A stretch of DNA of 18,060 nt from contig NZ_CAMLHX010000072.1 in the NCBI RefSeq assembly GCF_946479965.1, positions 1 to 18,060 of the forward strand, read 5' to 3'. How positions within the stretch are numbered: position 1 is the stretch's first letter; every line of letters starts with the position of its first letter. The notes under the pieces are model-generated. The model saw only the letters and a list, made by a program, of their open reading frames with translations. It did no database searches and was not told the DNA's origin. The DNA is from an uncultured Mucilaginibacter sp. (GTDB lineage Bacteria > Bacteroidota > Bacteroidia > Sphingobacteriales > Sphingobacteriaceae). Positions 6,867 through 14,900 of this stretch are shown here, one piece after another. A program made the translations under genes and the position numbers.

Positions 6867-7916
6867 TCAGTTTTTCATCTTTATGAGCCGGTTCAGGTCA
6901 AGTATTTGTATATGACTGCCTTTTTTCTCAATCAACTTCTCATCTTTAAAATCGCTCAGCGTTCTGCTCACCGTCTCGGTAGCCATACCCGCCATTGCCG
7001 CCAACTCATCACGCAGTATCTTAAACTGTGTTGGGTCGGGCAATTGATTACTCAACCGTACCAGCGTTTGGGCAAGGCGCTTGCGCACGGAGTGATAGGC
7101 GAGTTGTAACAGTTGTTCTTCTTTTTCCAGGATGTTGTTAGCCAATATCTTGATAAATTGTACACTCACATCCGGATAGCGGTTCATCAAATTTAGTACG
7201 GCATCTTTAGGTAAAAGGCAAACTGCTGTGTCTTCAATGGTTTCCGCTGTTTCCGTATAAGCTTCGTCAAGCAACAGGGGATGGATGCCTAAATAATCGT
7301 CGGTTCTATACAGGTTCATCATTAGCTCACGGCCATCTTCGGCAAGTTTATAAGTGCGTACGGCGCCTTCAAGTACCAGGTATAATCCTTGTGGCTGATC
7401 ACCCTCATAATATAAAACCTGTTTTTTGCGTATTTGCCTTATTTTACGCCCGGCTATCAGACTTTTCAGCTCTGCCATGCCCTTGCCTGATCCCGACGCC
7501 AGTATCTCCAAACTTTGCAACGATTTGTTGTAAAAGGCTTCGTGCTGTTGTTTTTTGGCAAGTCTGCTTTCTATTGCCTTAAGCAATTCTACGTCGTCAA
7601 AGGGTTTAGTCAGGTAATCATCCGCACCCATTTCCATCCCTTTTCTAAAATCAATTCGCTCGGCTTTAGCGGTAAGGAAGATAAACGGTATGGTGGCGGT
7701 ATCTGTGTTTTTGTTAAGCATGTATAACACACCATAACCATCCAGCTCGGGCATCATTATATCGCATAAAATAATATCGGGATGGTGCTGGGTAGCCAGA
7801 TCAACGCCTATTTTACCATTTTTTGCCTGTAGCACTTTATAGTCTGCCAGTTCGAGTATCTCGGCTGTGCTTTCGCGTATATCGTTATTATCCTCAATTA
7901 TCAATACGGTTTTCAT
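6867..7916 (-). CDS. Receiver-Crp/Fnr fusion transcription regulator (FixJ-FixK-like single protein)
   Basis: A 349-residue regulator joining a response-regulator receiver (residues 1-120; acidic E8 and D9, phosphoacceptor D52, T82, K104) to a Crp/Fnr module: a cyclic-nucleotide-fold domain at about 150-260 and a winged helix at about 275-345. The recognition helix has E314-T-V-S317-R318, the E-x-x-S-R signature by which FNR reads TTGAT-N4-ATCAA. The sensory fold lacks the Crp residues that hold cAMP (the G-E and R-S pair), and there is no FNR-type N-terminal cysteine set. Activation therefore most likely comes from phosphorylation by the adjacent kinase, not from cAMP or an Fe-S cluster. The ATG overlaps the kinase stop (ATGA), which points to coupled translation and a cognate pair. 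Probable targets are the TGA-N6-TCA boxes in this window. Confidence 0.93.
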   Translation of the reverse strand: MKTVLIIEDNNDIRESTAEILELADYKVLQAKNGKIGVDLATQHHPDIILCDIMMPELDGYGVLYMLNKNTDTATIPFIFLTAKAERIDFRKGMEMGADDYLTKPFDDVELLKAIESRLAKKQQHEAFYNKSLQSLEILASGSGKGMAELKSLIAGRKIRQIRKKQVLYYEGDQPQGLYLVLEGAVRTYKLAEDGRELMMNLYRTDDYLGIHPLLLDEAYTETAETIEDTAVCLLPKDAVLNLMNRYPDVSVQFIKILANNILEKEEQLLQLAYHSVRKRLAQTLVRLSNQLPDPTQFKILRDELAAMAGMATETVSRTLSDFKDEKLIEKKGSHIQILDLNRLIKMKN

Positions 7917-9103
7917 GATTGTATCGGAAATGAAATGGTGAATGAAGTGCCTTGGTTTACTTTACTTTTGAATTCTATTTTTCCATCCATAAGCGAGGCA
8001 TAGCGCGTAACAATGTTAAGGCCAAGTCCTGTGCCCGGAATATTGCCGGTGTTATGCGCTCTGAAAAATGCCTCAAACAAGTGTTTTTGATCTGTGTCAG
8101 GTATGCCAATGCCATTGTCTTTAACAACTATTATAAGCTTATCAAAAGTGATCTCAGAGTTAAATTCAATAAATGTGTTTTCGCCCGAATATTTAATAGC
8201 ATTGCCAATAAGGTTAATAATGCAATTTCTTAGCAGGGTTTGATCAAGCTTTACCATACTTGTGGTACCTGTATGTTGGTATACAATGTTTTGGTTTTGT
8301 TTGGCTATCAGCTGCATTTCCTCCGTAATTTCTTCGGCAAATTTTACAAGGTCAAATTCAACGTAAACAGGCTCTACTTTACCGGCCTCCAGGCGCTCCA
8401 GCGACAGAAAATCATTTAAAATTGACGTAAGGTTAGATACTGAATTCTTTATTTTACCTATGTGCTTATGTATGTTGGCTTCGTCGTTTTGCTGAGCGTA
8501 CTTTTCTGTTAAAACAGCAGATAATTGTATGGAACTTAGCGGGGTTCTAAACTCATGTGAAGCCATTGAAACAAAGCGGCTTTTAAGGTGACTGAGTTCT
8601 TTCTCCTTTTCTAAGGATTGGCTAACCTCTTCTTTCGCCAATTCAAGTTCAGCTACAGTGTTTGTTAATGATTGCGTACGTTCAGACACCTGCTCTTCAA
8701 GCTTTGCAGCATACTCTTTTAACTGTTCTTCCGCTTCTTTTTCGCGGGAAAGATCATGGATAAAGCCATTATAGATCTTCCGGCCCGAATATTGAACTTC
8801 GCTTACACCCAGCCTGAATGGGAATATAGATCCATCTTTTTTCAATCCTCTTACCTCGCGTCCAATACCAATAATGTGGGGAACGCCGGTTCGTTGATAA
8901 CGGTTTATATATTCATCGTGCTGCTCTTTGTCGGGTGGCGGCATTAAGCAATTAACATTTTTTCCTATAACGTCTTCAGGCGCGTATTGAAAAAGCTTGC
9001 ATGCCGCGGGGTTAATGGATTCGATCCGACCCCTTTCATCAATGGTGATTATTCCGTCGATGGCATTTTCAATAATAGCTTTTAACAATGCTGCGCTTTC
9101 CAT
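7913..9103 (-). CDS. Soluble FixL-type heme-PAS oxygen-sensing histidine kinase
   Basis: A 396-residue kinase without membrane segments: PAS domain (about 5-125), coiled coil (about 119-175), HisKA with H183 in S-H-E-F-R-T-P-L, and a HATPase domain with N box and the G-x-G-x-G loops G-T-G-L-G-L. The PAS domain resembles FixL strongly. H62 (Q-H-D-E-Y), R68, H76, I77, I80, R82 (I-I-G-I-G-R) and L98 correspond to Bradyrhizobium japonicum FixL H200, R206, H214, I215, I218, R220 and L236 with one constant offset of 138 and no gap; position 238 (Ile) is V100 here. H62 is therefore the predicted heme ligand and R82 the distal Arg that stabilises bound O2. FixL is active as a kinase when O2 is absent, so low oxygen should switch on the downstream regulator. 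It is the first gene of the minus-strand cluster. Confidence 0.92.
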   Translation of the reverse strand: MESAALLKAIIENAIDGIITIDERGRIESINPAACKLFQYAPEDVIGKNVNCLMPPPDKEQHDEYINRYQRTGVPHIIGIGREVRGLKKDGSIFPFRLGVSEVQYSGRKIYNGFIHDLSREKEAEEQLKEYAAKLEEQVSERTQSLTNTVAELELAKEEVSQSLEKEKELSHLKSRFVSMASHEFRTPLSSIQLSAVLTEKYAQQNDEANIHKHIGKIKNSVSNLTSILNDFLSLERLEAGKVEPVYVEFDLVKFAEEITEEMQLIAKQNQNIVYQHTGTTSMVKLDQTLLRNCIINLIGNAIKYSGENTFIEFNSEITFDKLIIVVKDNGIGIPDTDQKHLFEAFFRAHNTGNIPGTGLGLNIVTRYASLMDGKIEFKSKVNQGTSFTISFPIQS

Positions 9104-9117
9104 GCAAAATGTTTAAA

Positions 9118-9131
9118 GTGATAGTTATCAC
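9118..9131. promoter_or_regulatory. Perfect FNR-like box over the predicted kinase transcription start
   Basis: GTGATAGTTATCAC is a perfect inverted repeat around two bases and contains the FNR core TGAT-N4-ATCA. It lies 15 bases upstream of the kinase ATG (9103). Relative to the predicted minus-strand -7 element (9138-9131), the box centre (9124.5) falls at about +2. Bound protein should therefore block transcription, which suggests negative autoregulation of the sensor-regulator operon. Confidence 0.6.
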
Positions 9132-9174
9132 AAAGTTGGTAAATAATGGTGCTATCTAAAATGATAGATATTGG
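9131..9174 (-). promoter_or_regulatory. Predicted promoter of the oxygen-sensor kinase operon
   Basis: On the minus strand CAACTTTG (9138-9131) matches TAnnTTTG except at the first base and is identical to the -7 element before the small membrane protein. A degenerate box, CCAATATCTATCAT (9174-9161), with one good half site ATCAT, is centred at 9167.5, again 33 bp from the -7 centre (9134.5). Only the promoter-proximal half site matches well, so this box is less certain than the others. Confidence 0.42.
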
Positions 9175-9182
9175 CTCAAAAA

Positions 9183-9196
9183 GTGACCGCGATCAT
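9183..9196. promoter_or_regulatory. FNR-like box in the divergent kinase/LOG gap
   Basis: GTGACCGCGATCAT contains TGA-N6-TCA with the halves TGAC and ATCA. No -7 element lies 33 bp away on either strand, so it may be an auxiliary operator for one of the two divergent promoters. Confidence 0.5.
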
Positions 9197-9208
9197 GTTT
9201 TTCAATTA

Positions 9209-9222
9209 GTGACAATTATCAT
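9209..9222. promoter_or_regulatory. FNR-like box in the divergent kinase/LOG gap
   Basis: GTGACAATTATCAT contains TGAC-N4-ATCA. Its centre is 26 bp from the box at 9183 and 22 bp from the box at 9231, about two helical turns, so neighbouring dimers could sit on similar faces of the DNA. No matching -7 element lies at 33 bp on either strand. Confidence 0.52.
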
Positions 9223-9230
9223 GCTGTGGG

Positions 9231-9274
9231 TTGATAATCATCATCTCAATACTGAATCATTTTCACAAGTTTTG
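9231..9274 (+). promoter_or_regulatory. Predicted FNR-type activated promoter of the LOG-family gene
   Basis: The box TTGATAATCATCAT (9231-9244; TGAT-N4-ATCA) is centred at 9237.5. AAGTTTTG (9267-9274), matching TAnnTTTG except at the first base, is centred at 9270.5, so the spacing is again exactly 33 bp. Transcription would start near 9278, giving a leader of about 28 bases before the ATG at 9307. Confidence 0.58.
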
Positions 9275-9306
9275 ATGGATTAAAGCTAAACATCCCTTAT
9301 AACTAA

Positions 9307-10026
9307 ATGAAAGAAGCTGAAATAATTTTTTTGGATGGGCCACATTCAAGGTGGAAGGAGTTTAAATTCACTATAAAAACCATGTTCGAGCTGATAAAAG
9401 GGTTCCGGGCATTGCATTTTATAGGCCCCTGTGTTACGATATTTGGCTCTGCCCGGTTCCCGGAAGGCCATCCATATTACGAAACCACCCGCAACCTCTC
9501 TGGAGCGATATCTCGTTTAGGTTTTACTATAATAACTGGTGGCGGCCCGGGCTTAATGGAGGCGGCCAACCGCGGTGCTAAAGAATCGGGCGGACATTCC
9601 GTAGGATGTAATATCCTCTTGCCGGCGGAGCAAAAACCAAATCCCTATCTGGACAAATGGATCAGCATCCAATATTTTTTTGTGCGCAAAGTATTGCTGG
9701 TTAAATATTCATACGCGTTTGTGGTAATGCCCGGTGGCTACGGTACGCTTGATGAATATTTTGAAGCGCTTACATTGATACAAACGCATAAGATCAAAGA
9801 TTTTCCTATAATCATTTTTGGGAGGGAATATCATAAAGACTTGCTGGAGCATATCGATCAAATGAAAAAAGATAAAACCATTGACCCGCTTGATACTCGC
9901 CTATTCTTAGTGACCGATGATATTAATGAAGCTGTCGAGCTAATACGCCAGAAAAGTATTGGCCCGTTTGGACTTAGGCCAAAGCAATCTGTTAAGCCCT
10001 TTAAGTTCCTTTTTGAAAATAGTTAA
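9307..10026 (+). CDS. LOG-family (TIGR00730) nucleoside 5'-monophosphate phosphoribohydrolase
   Basis: A 239-residue Rossmann-fold protein of the LOG family, whose members remove ribose 5-phosphate from nucleotides such as AMP or cytokinin ribotides. Key parts are present: G-S-A-R (47-50), G-G-G-P-G-L-M-E-A-A-N-R-G (78-90), and the catalytic P-G-G-Y-G-T-L-D-E motif (142-150), preceded by R127-K128. The length is that of the longer bacterial members, with an N-terminal extension of about 40 residues before the first strand and a basic tail. Cytokinin itself is not implied; the bacterial substrate is usually unknown. The gene is divergent from the oxygen-sensor kinase, shares a promoter region with several FNR-like boxes, and is followed 11 bases later by a zinc-ribbon microprotein. 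Confidence 0.88.
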   Translation: MKEAEIIFLDGPHSRWKEFKFTIKTMFELIKGFRALHFIGPCVTIFGSARFPEGHPYYETTRNLSGAISRLGFTIITGGGPGLMEAANRGAKESGGHSVGCNILLPAEQKPNPYLDKWISIQYFFVRKVLLVKYSYAFVVMPGGYGTLDEYFEALTLIQTHKIKDFPIIIFGREYHKDLLEHIDQMKKDKTIDPLDTRLFLVTDDINEAVELIRQKSIGPFGLRPKQSVKPFKFLFENS

Positions 10027-10037
10027 CCACGCGCGGC

Positions 10038-10214
10038 ATGAATAATTTTAATACTCTGCCTTATTGCAGCAAATGCAACCGGCGGTATAGCGCGTGGATA
10101 GAGCGAAGCTTAATAGCGAAGATGTTTTTGTTTTGGCTGCCTTTAAAAAGATACCGTTGTAACACCTGCGGAGATACTCGTCATCTGATAAGGTCATCGC
10201 CGTTTTGCGATTGA
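10038..10214 (+). CDS. Small zinc-ribbon protein (58 aa)
   Basis: A short frame from the ATG at 10038 encodes 58 residues with two CxxC pairs, C10-S-K-C13 and C41-N-T-C44, separated by 27 residues that include a hydrophobic stretch (K-M-F-L-F-W-L-P-L). This is the layout of small zinc-ribbon proteins common in Bacteroidota, in which the ribbon flanks a short hydrophobic loop. A last Cys (C57) stands next to the C-terminus. It starts 11 bases after the LOG stop and is probably co-transcribed with it. Its function is unknown; these ribbons may bind nucleic acid or protein. The paired cysteine spacing makes a chance frame unlikely, but the short length limits certainty. Confidence 0.66.
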   Translation: MNNFNTLPYCSKCNRRYSAWIERSLIAKMFLFWLPLKRYRCNTCGDTRHLIRSSPFCD

Positions 10215-10282
10215 TTTTAGCTCTAGCGGAATTTGGGTTACTGTACGAGGCTAAGGCAATCTCGAATAACGTTAGATAAATT

Positions 10283-10657
10283 TTAATTGTCTGTCGCTAA
10301 ATGCTCGTGTATTTTTGTGTACAACTGATCCAAATCAAAAGGCTTGGCTATGAAATCATCAGGGCCTCCCGGTAGATGTATAGATTCTACCAGATCATGC
10401 GTGCCCGAGATCAGGATAACGGGCAGTTCCTGGGTGTTTGGATTCCTTTTTAGATCTTTGCATATCGCCCGTCCATCCATAGCGCCAAGCATAACATCCA
10501 TCAAAACGAGGTTGGGCTGAAAATGCTGAATATCTTCAAAAATGGATTCGCCGTGGTCTAATGCCTTCACTTCGTAACCCCGTTCTGCCAGCAGGATGGT
10601 TACAATTTCCAGAATATCGTTATCATCGTCTACAACCAGTATTTTTTCACGTTTCAT
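10283..10657 (-). CDS. Single-domain response regulator (CheY-like receiver)
   Basis: A stand-alone receiver domain with no output domain. I use the ATG at 10657 (M-K-R-E-K-I-L), which gives 124 residues and sits one base after the stop of the upstream kinase gene. A GTG at 10666 would add three residues and overlap that gene. With the ATG numbering, the acidic pocket is D10-D11-D12, the phosphoacceptor D54 (in L-M-D-V-M-L), S84 and K105 in A-K-P-F. It is the last gene of the minus-strand signalling operon that begins with the 1883-residue kinase. It may be a phosphate acceptor or sink for either kinase, or a diffusible messenger; no target is visible here. It converges with the LOG/zinc-ribbon pair, and the 68-base gap between them shows no clear terminator. 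Confidence 0.9.
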   Translation of the reverse strand: MKREKILVVDDDNDILEIVTILLAERGYEVKALDHGESIFEDIQHFQPNLVLMDVMLGAMDGRAICKDLKRNPNTQELPVILISGTHDLVESIHLPGGPDDFIAKPFDLDQLYTKIHEHLATDN

Positions 10658-10658
10658 G

Positions 10659-11876
10659 TCATTCACTTTCTAATGGTATGGCGGGGATGGTAAAACAAAT
10701 GGTAGTGCCGGTGCCGGGTGTGCTTTCTACGTCAATTCGGCCGCCGTGCTGGTTAACAAAGTCATTGACCAGTAAAAGGCCAAGCCCGCTGCCCTGCTCG
10801 TTATTCGTGCCCAAAACAGACTTTTGATCAGCATTTTTAAATAGCCGCGCCTTAGTCTCTTCAGCCATCCCGACGCCGGAATCAGCTACAGAAATGCAGA
10901 CCATATGCGCTTCTGACTTAGCGCTAAGCTGTACTAAGCCGCCTTCGAGCGTGTACTTGATGGCGTTGGTAACCAAGTTTTGAACAATAGAACGGAGCAT
11001 CAAGGGATCGGCCATCACCTCTATATCCTTGGGTATATTGTTTTGTAAGTTGATCTTCTTTTGCAGGGCGTTAGGTTTTAAGAGTTCCAACGATTCCTCG
11101 GCCCCATCGGCAAGCCTTACTTTTTGCGGGTTAAAACTCATTTTTCGACTTTGTTTTTTTGCCCATTCAATCACCTCGTTCAATTGATTTAGCAGTTTGT
11201 TTGAGGTGCGGTGGATGATCTGTGAAAGTTGTTGGACCTGGCCCGGGCTAAGATTTTCAGGGGCTTCGCTTAATTTACCCGAGGAAGCCAGCAAGGCAGT
11301 GAGCGGATTGCGCAGGTCATGCGACATCACCGAAAGGAATTTATCCTTCGATATATTAAGCGCCTGTAGTTCCTGGTTCATGTTTTCCAACGCGAGCGTC
11401 CTGTCGAGTACCCTTTGTTCCAGTTCGCGGTTCAAACGCAGCAAGTCCGCATTAATGGCTTGCAATTTTTCTTCCTGTCTCCTTAATAGTCGGTTCTTAC
11501 GATAAAGCTCGGCGAAGACAGCTACTTTTGACCGCAATATCTCCGCGTTAAATGGTTTTCTTATAAAATCAACCGCGCCGGCTTGGTAACCCTTAAACAT
11601 GGCGGCCTCCTCATAATCGTGCGCGGTAATAAAAATAATAGGAATCTGTTTCAGTTTATCGCGCTGGTAGATCAGCTCCGCCGTTTCGTAACCGTCCATC
11701 GTCGGCATCTTTACATCCAACAGGATCAGGGAAAAATCCTCTTCATGTAGCAGTATCCTTAACGCCTCGCGACCTGAATTGGCCCGGAAAAATACATATT
11801 CGCTTTTTTCCAGTGCGACTTCCATCGACAGAAGATTATTCTCATTATCGTCTACCAGTAATATCTTGATCGGCAT
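10659..11876 (-). CDS. Hybrid protein: N-terminal receiver plus histidine kinase
   Basis: A 405-residue soluble protein with the receiver in front: residues 1-120 with D9-D10, phosphoacceptor D54, T84 and K107. A coiled coil follows (about 120-178), then HisKA with H186 in S-H-D-L-R-N-P-L and a HATPase domain ending in the loop G-S-G-L-G-L. It has no membrane or sensory domain of its own, so its input is probably phosphorylation of the receiver by another kinase, making it a relay protein. The gene starts 36 bases after the large poly-HAMP kinase and abuts the single-domain receiver. The three genes together could form a relay: large hybrid kinase, this receiver-kinase, then the lone receiver. 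The order of phosphate flow is inference. Confidence 0.92.
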   Translation of the reverse strand: MPIKILLVDDNENNLLSMEVALEKSEYVFFRANSGREALRILLHEEDFSLILLDVKMPTMDGYETAELIYQRDKLKQIPIIFITAHDYEEAAMFKGYQAGAVDFIRKPFNAEILRSKVAVFAELYRKNRLLRRQEEKLQAINADLLRLNRELEQRVLDRTLALENMNQELQALNISKDKFLSVMSHDLRNPLTALLASSGKLSEAPENLSPGQVQQLSQIIHRTSNKLLNQLNEVIEWAKKQSRKMSFNPQKVRLADGAEESLELLKPNALQKKINLQNNIPKDIEVMADPLMLRSIVQNLVTNAIKYTLEGGLVQLSAKSEAHMVCISVADSGVGMAEETKARLFKNADQKSVLGTNNEQGSGLGLLLVNDFVNQHGGRIDVESTPGTGTTICFTIPAIPLESE

Positions 11877-11912
11877 CGGCTAAAAATTATTTGGTTAGCA
11901 TTGACTACAAAT

Positions 11913-14900
11913 TTATTTGATCAGCCATACTCTCATCAGGGATAAAAGCTGATCTGTTTTAACTGGTTTGGTAATATAATCAGATGCGCCTGACGCGATA
12001 CATTTTTGCCGGTCGCCAATCATTGCTTTCGCCGTTACGGCAATGATAGGCAGGTTCTTATGCTTAGATTCTTTTCTGATTATCTGTATCGTCTCATAAC
12101 CGTCCATTTCTGGCATCATGATATCCATCAGGACAATATCTATCTGTTTATCCTTATTCAGGATATCCAATGCCTCGCGACCACTTTCTGCGGTGATCAC
12201 ATCGATATTCGACCGCTCAAAAACTGCTGTTAGGGCGAATAAATTACGTACGTCGTCGTCAACTACCAATACCTTCCTGCCATCCAGAATATCTTTACTA
12301 TCCCTTACGGTATCGATCATTTTGAGTTTGCTTTCGCTGATATACTTTTTGTCGATATGCAACAGTACAAGTATTTCTTCCAGCAGGCGGACGTGTGAAT
12401 CAGGCGTTTTCGTTATGATTTTGTGATTCAGGCGTTTCAACTGGATCAGTTCGCCTTGTGTAAAGTCGCGCGCCGAATGCAGGATGATGGTTGTTTGCGG
12501 GTGTTTTATTAGGTTGATCCGATTGATCAGATCCAATCCGGTCGCATCCGGCAGTACAAAATCCAAAATGATGCAGTCAAATACTTCCTTCTTTAATACC
12601 ATCAATGCTTTTTTGGCCGTGGCGGCACCAAAAACCTCTACTTTATCATTAGCAAGAAGTTCAGACAGACGCTGTAACTCGTTTTCGTTATCCTCTATCA
12701 CCAGTACCCGTTTTTTTGCATGTTCGTTGAACTGCACAATACCATTAATCAGTTCATCCAATGAAGTATTTGATAAAGGTTTCAAGCTGAATGAGCGTGC
12801 GCCAAGCTTCAGGGCCATGATCCTGTTATCTTCACCGGAGATAACGTGTACCGGGATATGGCGCAGGTTAATATCGGTTTTTAACAGCTTGAGTATTTTC
12901 CAACCATTAGATTCGGGCATGTTCACGTCCAGTGTAATGGCGATGGGGTTATACTTGATAATGCTCTCGAATATTTCGAGATAGCTGATCGCGACCACAA
13001 CCTTAACCTCAAAATCATGGGCCTTATCTATCAATATCTTCGTAAATCTCAGATCATCTTCCACCACAAGTAATACCTTATCTTCTGCTGCAATACTGTG
13101 GCGGTCATCATCAATCACCAATTCAGCACTGTCTATCAGGGTATTGGTACGCGAATGCTGCACAGGGTAGGCTTCCTTAACTTTTAACGTCGCAGATTTT
13201 TCTTCTTTATATTTCAATGGTAGATATAAGGTAAACACACTACCCTTGCCAAGCTCGCTACCTACGGTAATAGTGCCTCCCAGTAATTCGGCAAAACCTT
13301 TACTGATAGACAAGCCCAAACCTGTGCCGCCATATTTACGGCTGGTAGAACCTTCGGCCTGCTGGAACGCCTCAAAGATGATTCCCTGGGTGTTCTTAGA
13401 AATACCGATACCTGAATCCTCAATAGCAAAGGCAATTACAGAATCTGTCTCGCTGAGTGGGTTCTCCTGTCCGGACACAGGTTTGAAAATGTGCAGTTTT
13501 ACCTGTCCTTTTTCTGTGAACTTGAACGCGTTTGACAATAGGTTCTTTAATATCTGATTCAAGCGCTGCATGTCGGTTTCCATTAGCTCCGGCAAACCAT
13601 CCTGAACTTCAATCTCGAATTTCAAGTTCTTAGCCTCTGAGATTGGTTTGAAGGTCGACTCGGCAAATGCGGTGATCTCTTTAAAGCTTACCGGCATAAC
13701 ATCAGCAGCAATAACGCCCGATTCGATCTTAGAAAGATCCAAAATATCATTGATCAGTTGAATCAGGTCATCACCGCATGAATGGATGGTTTTGGCAAAC
13801 ATTCGCTGTTTTTCGGTAAGGTTGCCTTCCGGATTTTCAAAGAGTTGTTGGGCAAGGATCAATAAGCTATTCAACGGCGTGCGCAGTTCGTGAGACATGT
13901 TAGCCAGGAACTCTGATTTGTATTTAGAGGTCAGGGTTAGCTGCTCAGCTTTTTCCTCCAGCGACCGCCCTTTATCATGCAGCTCATCATTGGCGCGCCT
14001 TAATTCTTCCTGTTGTGCAGAAAGCTCGCCGGCTAGTGATTGTGATTGCGATAATAGTTCTTCTGTACGTGTATTGGTTTCAATGTTATTGAGTACGATA
14101 CCGATACTTTCAGTCAGTTGGTCCAAAAAGTCAACGTGCGTATCGCTGAAGTTCTCAAAGCTGGCCAGTTCAATTACCGCCTTTACGTTGTTTTCAAACA
14201 GTACCGGCAAGATCACCAGATCGATAGGAGCGGCATGGCCGATGCCTGAGCTGATCTGCAGGTATTCATTTGGCACATTTGCCAGCCTGATGCGTTCCTT
14301 ATCAGTAGCGCACTGCCCAACCAAGCCCTCATTAAGTGAAAACTCCTGATCGATGAGCTTGCGGCTCTTTTGCGCATACCCGGCAAATAGTTTTAGTTTG
14401 GGTTCGTCTGCAGATTCAGGCTGTTCCAAAATATAGAAGGCGCCGTAACGGGCATTCACCAATTCGGCCAGCTCGGATAGTACTTTGTTGGCCACCGCGT
14501 TGCGGTCACGCTGCCCTTGCAGCATCTGCGCAAACTTCGCAAGGTTGGATTTTAGCCAATCTTGCTCATGGTTACGTAAGGTTGTGCCTTTTAGGTTGGC
14601 AATCATCTGGTTAATGGTATCTTTCAACGCCTCTAACTCGCCTTTTGCCTCTACGCGGATGGTACGGGTAAGGTCACCCTTGGTTACCGCCGAAGCCACT
14701 TCGGAGATGGAACGTACCTGCACGGTTAAATTCTGTGCCAGCTGGTTCACGTTTTCGGTCAAATCCTTCCACGTTCCCGATGCACCCGGCACACTTGCCT
14801 GGCCGCCCAATCGCCCTTGTACACCCACCTCACGCGCTACTGTTGTTACCTCATCGGCAAATACAGCAAGCGTGTCAATCATTTCGTTAATTGTATCTGT

